Origin: G001797105 sp964528155 | GTDB lineage: Bacteria; Chloroflexota; Anaerolineae; Anaerolineales; E44-bin32 | Length of the DNA: 10,390 nt | NCBI GenBank assembly: GCA_964528155.1 | Contig: CAZGRL010000125.1 | Location: 1-10,390, forward strand | Direction: 5' to 3' | In this document: positions 1 to 4,874 of the stretch, piece by piece | Position numbering within the stretch: position 1 is the first letter of the stretch | How the letters are laid out: each line of letters opens with the position of its first letter | Made by a program: the position numbers and the translations under genes | Notes under the pieces: model-generated | Database searches by the model: none | What the model saw: only the letters and a program-made list of their open reading frames with translations | Told to the model about the DNA's origin: nothing

Positions 1-402
1 GATCTTCCGAGACTCTCAATGGCCAGGCAGATCGAGCCTCTCGGCGAGCGCCTTCGTTACCTCGTCACCCAGAGAGATCGCGTCGGCGAGCTCGTCTGGG
101 CGAGTCTGAGCAATGTCATGGCCTATGCCGCCTACTGCCTGCCTGAGATCGCCGATGGCGTCAAGCCTGTCGACATGGCAATGCGACTTGGGTATTCGTG
201 GCAGATGGGGCCCTTCGAAATCTGGGATGCCCTGGGCGTGCGGGCTACGCTTGACCGTATGAAACGGGACGGATCGCTCGTCACCGGATGGTTGGACGAG
301 ATGCTTCGGACCGGCAACGACAGTTTCTACAAGACCACAGGCGGCGTCACCCGTGCGTTCCGTCCGGCCGTGATGGAATACATCACCATCGATCAGGGCT
401 GA
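1..402 (+). CDS. 3-hydroxyacyl-CoA dehydrogenase, C-terminal part (5' end outside window)
   Basis: The reading frame is open from the left edge to the TGA at 400-402 (133 codons visible), so the ATG at 19 is probably internal. The residues match the C-terminal helical domain of 3-hydroxyacyl-CoA dehydrogenases, which oxidise 3-hydroxyacyl-CoA with NAD+ in fatty-acid beta-oxidation in the cytoplasm. Supporting motifs are EIADGVKPVDMAMRLG followed by GPFEIWDALGV, the usual dimerisation/substrate-domain signature, then WLDEMLRTGNDSFYK. That last motif resembles the FadN (YusL) type of fused dehydrogenase/enoyl-CoA hydratase, where an enoyl-CoA hydratase domain follows shortly after. Here the protein ends about 20 residues later with two consecutive stops (TGA TGA, 400-405), and no hydratase motif is visible downstream in any plus frame up to the next gene. 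It may be a stand-alone dehydrogenase or a shortened FadN-like protein. The family call is solid; the exact subtype is inferred. Confidence 0.78.
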   Translation, partial: DLPRLSMARQIEPLGERLRYLVTQRDRVGELVWASLSNVMAYAAYCLPEIADGVKPVDMAMRLGYSWQMGPFEIWDALGVRATLDRMKRDGSLVTGWLDEMLRTGNDSFYKTTGGVTRAFRPAVMEYITIDQG

Positions 403-586
403 TGAGATCGCCTCGTTCCCCAAAGATGGGCTCAGCCGAGTTGCGGATGGAGCCGGCTTGCGTGCTGGAACGCGCACGCCCGTGATATATCCCGGCTCGC
501 AGTCGATTGTCCCAGTCCAACCTCAGGACGCCATGCCGTCCGCCTGATACCATCAGAAGATCACGTCGCTCAAGGAGGTCACGGCC
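403..586. other. Intergenic gap with a weak hairpin, no gene seen
   Basis: This 184-bp spacer lies between the dehydrogenase and the acetyltransferase. A short stem, GCGTGC at 460-465 pairing with GCACGC at 474-479 across an 8-nt loop, could form in the RNA, but no T-rich tract follows, so it is a poor intrinsic terminator candidate. The +2 frame stays open from 401 to the TGA at 563-565, but its translation resembles no domain I recognise. I see no convincing -35/-10 pair. The last 15 bases hold the ribosome binding site of the next gene. Confidence 0.5.
572..578 (+). promoter_or_regulatory. Strong Shine-Dalgarno fixing a GTG start
   Basis: AAGGAGG, a near-perfect anti-16S match, lies 8 nt before the GTG at 587-589. 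It decides the start of the acetyltransferase, which has no ATG near its N-terminus. Confidence 0.85.
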
Positions 587-1018
587 GTGCCGGAACAACC
601 ATCCGAGATCCGCTATGAACTCGGGAACAACCTCGACCTCGATAGGGTCATCGAGCTGTACCACGCATCGACGCTGGCTGAAAGGAGACCGGTCGACAGC
701 CGTGAGTGCATGGCCCAGATGCTGAGGGAGGCGAACCTGATCGTGACGGCATGGGAGGGTGACTCCCTCATTGGAATCTCCCGAACGCTGACCGACCACT
801 GCTACGTCGCCTACCTGGCCGATCTGGCCGTCCGCCTTACTCACCAGCGCCTAGGGATCGGCAAGGAGCTTGTGCGCTTGACCAGGCGTGAGCTTGGTGA
901 TCGGGCGTTCATTGTGCTGCTTGCCGCGCCGGCGGCGGCGGACTACTATTCGAGGATCGGTTTCACGCACCACGACCAGGCCTGGGTATTGAGGCCGGAG
1001 GACCACTTTTCCGATTAG
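587..1018 (+). CDS. GNAT-family N-acetyltransferase
   Basis: This 143-residue protein has the GNAT (Gcn5-related) fold signature: a beta-strand pair (LIVTAWEGDSLIGISRTL), then YLADLAVRLTHQRLGIGKELV, which carries the acetyl-CoA pyrophosphate-binding Q/RxxGxG motif as QRLGIG around residues 90-95. The C-terminal AAADYYSRIGFTHHDQAW matches the conserved Y..xGF end of small single-domain GNATs. Such enzymes move an acetyl group from acetyl-CoA to an amine on a small molecule or protein; the substrate cannot be read from sequence. Length is typical for a single GNAT domain. The GTG start is set by AAGGAGG 8 nt upstream. The next gene starts 35 nt after its stop on the same strand, so the two could share a transcript, though nothing links them functionally. 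Confidence 0.88.
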   Translation: MPEQPSEIRYELGNNLDLDRVIELYHASTLAERRPVDSRECMAQMLREANLIVTAWEGDSLIGISRTLTDHCYVAYLADLAVRLTHQRLGIGKELVRLTRRELGDRAFIVLLAAPAAADYYSRIGFTHHDQAWVLRPEDHFSD

Positions 1019-1053
1019 GTTTCGAGGCCAAGTCCGACCACGAAGACAAGATC

Positions 1054-1545
1054 ATGGATGTCGAAACGTTCCTGCAACGCGTGATCGACTGGGCGAGGGG
1101 GCAGCCGCATGTGGCATCTGTTGCCCTGGTGGGTTCGTATGCCCGAGGCAGCGCCTCGTCGTCGTCCGATGTCGATCTCGTCCTCCGCGTCGAACACCCC
1201 GAGGCTTTCATCCACGACCAGGTGTGGGCATCGACGTTCGGGAAGGTCGTCCGCTCCCAAGTCGAAGACTGGGGGAGGGTGCAATCCGTGCGTGTCTGGT
1301 ATTCGGACGGTGTGGAGATCGAGTATGGGTTCACCGATTTGGATTGGGGGAATGATCCTGAAGATTCTGCGACCCAGCAGGTGATCCGTGATGGCTATCG
1401 AGCCCTGTACATGCGGGATCCGGCTGTGACAGGCGGCCCCGGGGAAGCCGATCCGGAGGCATGTAGGGTCTGGTTCGGCGGTCGGCCCTTCAGCCACGGC
1501 CAGGCGAGAGCATCACGTCCCGCCCGGATCGGGCCAAGTGCGTGA
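1054..1545 (+). CDS. Small nucleotidyltransferase-domain protein
   Basis: The 163-residue product carries the Pol beta-type nucleotidyltransferase signature GSYARGSASSSSDVDLVL at about residues 27-44: GS, a spacer, then DxD, whose acidic residues bind the catalytic metals. A likely third-acid region follows in DGVEIEYGFTDLDW (about residues 85-98). Related small proteins include aminoglycoside-adenylyltransferase-like and uncharacterised stand-alone nucleotidyltransferases that transfer NMP from an NTP. It is far shorter than AadK-type aminoglycoside adenylyltransferases, so resistance should not be assumed. The conserved part seems to end around RDGYRALYMRDP (near residue 122). The last 40 residues are Gly/Pro/Arg-rich and look unconserved, possibly read-through after a small frame change. 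No strong ribosome binding site precedes the ATG. Domain call is good; function is unknown. Confidence 0.8.
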   Translation: MDVETFLQRVIDWARGQPHVASVALVGSYARGSASSSSDVDLVLRVEHPEAFIHDQVWASTFGKVVRSQVEDWGRVQSVRVWYSDGVEIEYGFTDLDWGNDPEDSATQQVIRDGYRALYMRDPAVTGGPGEADPEACRVWFGGRPFSHGQARASRPARIGPSA

Positions 1546-1650
1546 GAACGACGATTGGCCCCGTGCGGTGGAGCCCGGGTTGACCGGGGCCCATTCGCCG
1601 GGACGAAGGTACGCCTTGCGGGTCGGGCAAACCGCGCGAAGATAGCCCGC

Positions 1651-2511
1651 ATGCGCCGCTGGCTTCTCGTCCGCCTGCCGATCGGACTGCTCCTCCTGGG
1701 CCTAGGGTTCGGAGGCGGTACGACGTGGGCCAATCTCTCCTCGCCGACGCCGACGCAGACCGCCATTCCCACGTTGGCACCTTCGCCTACGCCAACCGTG
1801 ACGTCCACCCTCACTCCGACCGCCACAGCGACCGCAAGTGATACGCCGGCTCCGACGGCGACGCCGACGGCCGCTTCAACGGACACGCCGATCTACACTC
1901 CCACGATCACACCCACCCCGTCGCGCACACCGACGATCACGCCCACGCCGACGTACGACCCTCCCGACGCGCACGTGCTCGAGCAGGCCAACTGCCGCTA
2001 TGGTCCGGGCGCGGCCTACCTTTACAAGTACGGGCTCTACCCTGACAACCGGGTTGAGATCTTCGGCCGTAACGACGACGGGAGCTGGGCATACGTCCGC
2101 CCATGGTATTACCCGGATCGCTGCTGGGTCACGGTGTCCGTGCTCGACGTCTTCCGCGGCGACATTTTCGACGCGCCCGTGTACTATTCGAAGCTGATCT
2201 TTTCAGAGCTCTATGGACCCCCAGAAACTGTGTCTGCGACACGTCAGGGTGACGAGGTTACGATCTTCTGGAGCCCCGTCTGGATGACCCCCGACGACTA
2301 CCGCGGCTATCTGATCGAGACCTGGCTCTGTCAGGATGGTCAATTGGTGTTCACGCCATTGCGCTCAGATGAGACGGCGATCACGGTGCACGATGAGGCC
2401 GGCTGCATGGAGCCCTCCGGCGGGCGCGTATACACTGCCGAGAAGCACGGCTATTCGCAGTGGCGCAAGGTGCCCTGGCCGGCCTTCCCACCGGCGACCT
2501 CAACGCCCTAG
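1651..2511 (+). CDS. Exported Thr/Pro-rich protein with SH3-like domain
   Basis: This 286-residue protein starts at the ATG at 1651, chosen because it directly precedes a signal peptide or membrane anchor: positively charged MRRWLLVR, a hydrophobic run of L/I/G residues to about residue 22, then TTWAN, a possible cleavage region. The frame is open further upstream to a TTG at 1555, but those residues look non-coding. Residues about 30-107 form a low-complexity Thr/Pro linker of TPTPT-like units. Next comes a domain like bacterial SH3 (SH3_3/YgiM type): ANCRYGPGAAYLYKYGLYP, then VEIFGRNDDGSWAYVRP and a final WVTVSVLDV. A C-terminal region (about residues 190-286) contains TVSATRQGDEVTIFWSPVW, which resembles a fibronectin-III-like beta-sandwich. 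Four cysteines lie in the SH3-like and C-terminal domains. It probably acts outside the membrane, perhaps binding cell-wall or surface polymers; that role is inferred. The architecture is common in Chloroflexota. Confidence 0.8.
   Translation: MRRWLLVRLPIGLLLLGLGFGGGTTWANLSSPTPTQTAIPTLAPSPTPTVTSTLTPTATATASDTPAPTATPTAASTDTPIYTPTITPTPSRTPTITPTPTYDPPDAHVLEQANCRYGPGAAYLYKYGLYPDNRVEIFGRNDDGSWAYVRPWYYPDRCWVTVSVLDVFRGDIFDAPVYYSKLIFSELYGPPETVSATRQGDEVTIFWSPVWMTPDDYRGYLIETWLCQDGQLVFTPLRSDETAITVHDEAGCMEPSGGRVYTAEKHGYSQWRKVPWPAFPPATSTP
1741..1962 (+). repeat. Degenerate coding repeat for the Thr/Pro linker
   Basis: Short ACG/CCG-rich units encode alternating Thr and Pro. The clearest duplication has a 30-bp period: ACGATCAC begins at 1903 and again at 1933, each followed by a CCCAC(C/G)CCG block. 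The repeats are imperfect, so they probably arose by slippage and drifted under selection for composition. Such tracts vary in length between strains. Confidence 0.7.
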
Positions 2512-2588
2512 AATCAATTGCACTCAGCTAGACAATCGCCTGCAGGGCTCGTCCGGAAACGGTCGGGTGGTGTCTCTTCTCCGAGAGT

Positions 2589-2595
2589 AAGGAGG
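2589..2595 (+). promoter_or_regulatory. Strong Shine-Dalgarno fixing the ATG at 2603
   Basis: AAGGAGG ends 7 nt before the ATG at 2603. An in-frame GTG at 2597 is only 1 nt from this site, so ATG 2603 is the better start. Confidence 0.85.
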
Positions 2596-2602
2596 TGTGA
2601 AG

Positions 2603-3142
2603 ATGGTCGAAGGTGATAATCACACTGACGTGCGGTCCATGGGCCAGATGGGGCGCGAACTGCTTCTCAAGATCCGAGAGGGGTTCGACTCGCTGATGGC
2701 GGCAGTGGAGCCGCTGGACGACGAAGCGATCATGGCGGTCGAGTCAGACGGGCAGTGGTCGGTAAAGGACCACCTGGCTCACATCGCCGCATGGGAAGAG
2801 ATCCTCCTGCGGTTTCACATCGGTGGCGATTCGTTCGAATCAGCTGTCGGCCTGGAAGGTGTGAGCTACCGGGTGACACCGTACGACGTCATCAACGAGC
2901 ACCTGCACCGTAGGGACAAGACCCTGAGGGTGAGCGAAGTGATGGATAAGTTGAGGCTCGGCCACGAAGCCGTGATGCGGACGGTCGGACGGCTGACGGA
3001 CGAAGAGTTGGCCCGACCGCGCGCATGGCTCGACACGCAGGAAGGCCCGAGCGGCCCGCTCTCGCAGTACATCGCCTGGAATACGTACGAGCACTACGCC
3101 GAACACCTGGCGACGATCCGGTCCCTTGCAGAGAAGGACTAA
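2603..3142 (+). CDS. DinB/DfsB-like four-helix-bundle protein
   Basis: A 179-residue protein ending at TAA 3140-3142. It matches the DinB-like superfamily (DinB, YfiT, DfsB/ClbS, DUF1706 groups): an amphipathic first helix (LLLKIREGFDSLMAAVEPL), then the signature WSVKDHLAHIAAWEE at about residues 52-66, with His57 and His60 as candidate metal ligands. A third helix follows (LRLGHEAVMRTVGRLTDEEL), and the C-terminal YEHYAEHLATI supplies further histidines. Members bind a divalent metal with a His triad; some are thiol-dependent transferases or hydrolases, and ClbS-like ones protect against a genotoxin. The exact activity here is not predictable. No signal peptide or membrane segment is visible, so it is probably cytoplasmic. 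It is the last plus-strand gene before the convergent junction. Confidence 0.85.
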   Translation: MVEGDNHTDVRSMGQMGRELLLKIREGFDSLMAAVEPLDDEAIMAVESDGQWSVKDHLAHIAAWEEILLRFHIGGDSFESAVGLEGVSYRVTPYDVINEHLHRRDKTLRVSEVMDKLRLGHEAVMRTVGRLTDEELARPRAWLDTQEGPSGPLSQYIAWNTYEHYAEHLATIRSLAEKD

Positions 3143-3233
3143 GTCTTTTTGAATGGAGCGGGCAGCTTTGCTGCCCGCTCCATTAAGAGAGACAGTCTGT
3201 CGGTTGTGAAGGACGTTCTTGTAGCCGCAGGCT
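3143..3233. other. Convergent intergenic junction rich in palindromes
   Basis: This 91-bp spacer separates the 3' ends of the DinB-like gene (plus) and the aminotransferase gene (minus). It contains a T5 run at 3146-3150, a perfect 15-bp hairpin (3152-3184), a short GACAG-T-CTGTC palindrome (3191-3201), and the left part of another palindrome (3226-3243). It must hold the transcription ends of both units, but no hairpin is followed by a U-tract on either strand. Confidence 0.75.
3152..3184. terminator. Perfect 15-bp inverted repeat, atypical bidirectional terminator candidate
   Basis: The arms AATGGAGCGGGCAGC (3152-3166) and GCTGCCCGCTCCATT (3170-3184) are exact reverse complements around a TTT loop. 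The stem is strong and lies 10 bp after the DinB-like stop and about 50 bp beyond the aminotransferase stop, where a shared terminator is expected. However, the plus-strand RNA continues with AAGAGAG and the minus-strand RNA with CAAAAAG, so there is no U-tract. It could end transcription without a U-tail, stabilise 3' ends, or be a palindromic repeat element. Confidence 0.6.
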
Positions 3234-3243
3234 TCAGCCTGCG
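3214..3243. repeat. Palindromic repeat unit overlapping the aminotransferase 3' end
   Basis: The core CGCAGGCT-TC-AGCCTGCG (3226-3243) is an 8-bp inverted repeat with a 2-nt loop, preceded by GTTCTTGTAGC. From general familiarity, units of this type (GTAGC-CGCAGGC-TTCA-GCCTGCG) recur between genes in several bacterial genomes; copy number here is unknown because only one copy is in view. On the minus strand the unit reads GCA GGC TGA through the end of the aminotransferase gene, giving its last two residues and its stop. Confidence 0.55.
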
Positions 3244-4406
3244 CCAGCGCGCCAACGTTGAAGCCGCTCCATCCCTTCGACAAGCCGCTCGAGCGACGTA
3301 CCAAGGGAGATGCGGATGTATCCCTCTCCCCGATCTCCGAAGGTGTCGCCTGGGGTGACCGCCACTGCGGCTTCCTGAAGGAGCCGTCCAACGAATTCCT
3401 GCGAACGCCATCCGTCTGGAACCCGCGCCCAAACATACATCGTCGCCCTGGGCATTTCGGCTACGAGACCCGCTGCCTCCAGCCTGCCGATCACAGCCTC
3501 CGCCCGCTGACGATAGGCCGCGTTTCGCTCGGCGATCCACGTCTGATCCCCGGTGAGGGCTTCGACGGCGGCGTCGGTGATCGCCAGGAAATGTCCGTTA
3601 TCCGCATCGGCCTTGACCCGCACTAATCGCTCGAGCGCGGCCGAGTTCCCCACGGCGACCCCCAGCCGCCAGCCGGCCATATTGTGCGACTTGGACAGGC
3701 TGTTCAGCTCGACGGCGACGTCTTTGGCGCCAGGCACCTGAAGAATGCTCGGATAGACCCGGCCGTCGAGGCTCACCTGTGTGTAGGCAGCGTCGTGACA
3801 TATGAGCAGGTCGTGTGCTCGGGCGAACTCGACCGCCTGCGCCAGGAGTGTAAGGTCGGCCGTCGCCGTCGTCGGATTGTTGGGATAGTTCAGCCAGAGC
3901 AACCGGGCTCTCTTCCGGATCTTCTCGGGGATCTCGGTCAGATCGGGAAAATAACCCTGGGATGGCTCGAGCGGGAAAGGGTGGGGCGTCGCGCCCAGCA
4001 GCCGCGCGCTTCGGGCGTACGTCGGATAGCCCGGATCGGGGACGAGCACAACGTCATCGGCGCGCACATTCGCCAGAGTCAGATGAAGGATGCCCTCCTT
4101 CGAGCCGAGCAGCGGCAGCACCTCCGTCTCCGGATCCAGCTCGACATTGAAGACGCGCCTGTACATCGTGCTCCACGCCTGGCGCAGGGGTAGCGGCCCG
4201 CGGAACGGGTGATAGCCGTGGTGATCGGGCATCGCCGCCGCGCGCTGGAGCGCTTCGATGATGAATCCCGCCGGGGGCAGGTCCGGCGAGCCGACGTCGA
4301 GGCGGATGACGTCTCGACCCTCGGCTCGAAGCGTCTCAACCCGGCGAGCGATCTCGGAAAAGCGCGGCGTATCGGCGCGGGAGCCGCTTTGCGGTTCAGT
4401 CAACAA
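3234..4406 (-). CDS. PLP-dependent class I/II aminotransferase
   Basis: A 390-residue fold-type I aminotransferase that would move an amino group between an amino acid and a 2-oxo acid using pyridoxal phosphate. Landmarks: GSKEGI (101-106), PDPGYPTY (123-130), NYPNNPT (173-179), HDAAY with Asp205 contacting the PLP ring nitrogen and Tyr208, SLSKSHNMAGWRLG with Lys239 as the Schiff-base lysine, and a C-terminal YIRIS with the carboxylate-binding Arg. The motifs lie nearest to the group often labelled LL-diaminopimelate or aspartate aminotransferase. Its place at the end of an aro/tyrA operon suggests an aromatic or prephenate aminotransferase; that is inference. No ATG lies near the N-terminus; the best start is TTG at 4406 (a second TTG follows at 4403), with only a weak CGGACGG upstream and 24 nt after the aroQ stop, so translation may depend on coupling. 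The stop codon lies in a palindromic repeat. Confidence 0.9.
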   Translation of the reverse strand: MLTEPQSGSRADTPRFSEIARRVETLRAEGRDVIRLDVGSPDLPPAGFIIEALQRAAAMPDHHGYHPFRGPLPLRQAWSTMYRRVFNVELDPETEVLPLLGSKEGILHLTLANVRADDVVLVPDPGYPTYARSARLLGATPHPFPLEPSQGYFPDLTEIPEKIRKRARLLWLNYPNNPTTATADLTLLAQAVEFARAHDLLICHDAAYTQVSLDGRVYPSILQVPGAKDVAVELNSLSKSHNMAGWRLGVAVGNSAALERLVRVKADADNGHFLAITDAAVEALTGDQTWIAERNAAYRQRAEAVIGRLEAAGLVAEMPRATMYVWARVPDGWRSQEFVGRLLQEAAVAVTPGDTFGDRGEGYIRISLGTSLERLVEGMERLQRWRAGAG

Positions 4407-4430
4407 GACCGTCCGTTGTTCACATGCAAA

Positions 4431-4874
4431 TCACTCATCCTCGATCAGATTCTTGGAAAGCGAACGCAACGCCATGAGGTAGCCCTCCGCGCCGAATCCG
4501 GCGATCAGGCCGCGACAGGCATCGGCCGTGATTGATCGCCGCCGGAATTCCTCGCGGGCGAAGATGTTCGAGAGATGCACCTCGATCGCCGGCAATCCGG
4601 CGGCGGTGATGGCGTCGCGCAGCGCGACCGAGGTGTGGGTCAGACCCCCCGGGTTGATGATCAACGCCGCGGCCCACAGGCGTGCATCCTGGATGGCGTC
4701 GATCAACACGCCTTCGTGGTTCGACTGAAAGATCTGCAGTTCCAATCCGAGATCCTCGCCCTCCTTCTGCAGACTGGCGTTGATCGACTCGAGGGTTTCC
4801 GTCCCGTACATACCAGGCTCACGTTCGCCCAGCAGATTCAGATTGGGTCCATGTACGACGAGGATTCTCTTCAT
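4431..4874 (-). CDS. aroQ: 3-dehydroquinate dehydratase, type II
   Basis: A 147-residue protein of normal length for type II dehydroquinases, which form a cytoplasmic dodecamer and dehydrate 3-dehydroquinate to 3-dehydroshikimate (shikimate step 3) by an enolate mechanism. The N-terminus has the family start HGPNLNLLGEREP followed by catalytic Tyr23 in GMYG; Arg18 is the lid arginine. QSNHEG (50-55), INPGGLTHTS (73-82), EVHLSN with catalytic His100, and REEFR complete the active site. INPGGLTHTS is slightly unusual, as GA is commoner than GG. The ATG at 4874 is chosen over an upstream in-frame start because it overlaps the aroKB stop as ATGA, has GGAGGGG 8 nt upstream, and gives the canonical N-terminus. 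It belongs to the aromatic operon between aroKB and the aminotransferase. Confidence 0.96.
   Translation of the reverse strand: MKRILVVHGPNLNLLGEREPGMYGTETLESINASLQKEGEDLGLELQIFQSNHEGVLIDAIQDARLWAAALIINPGGLTHTSVALRDAITAAGLPAIEVHLSNIFAREEFRRRSITADACRGLIAGFGAEGYLMALRSLSKNLIEDE

Noticed and set aside
440..485. Possible T-box-like TGGAACGCG element
   Set aside because: It lacks the GGTGGNACCGCG consensus and a Stem I/specifier arrangement, and no aminoacyl-tRNA synthetase or amino-acid gene follows.
1054..1545. Aminoglycoside resistance gene call
   Set aside because: Only the general nucleotidyltransferase signature is present; the protein is much shorter than aminoglycoside adenylyltransferases and lacks their C-terminal domain.
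1580..1608. Possible promoter with TTGACC (1580-1585) upstream of the secreted protein gene
   Set aside because: With a 17-nt spacer the -10 position reads ACGAAG, too far from TATAAT to support.
1395..1886. Minus-strand frame rich in Val/Gly/Ala repeats
   Set aside because: It is the antisense of the Thr/Pro linker repeats; the repeat DNA explains its composition.
2597..2599. GTG start for the DinB-like gene
   Set aside because: The ribosome binding site AAGGAGG would be only 1 nt away; ATG 2603 has proper spacing.
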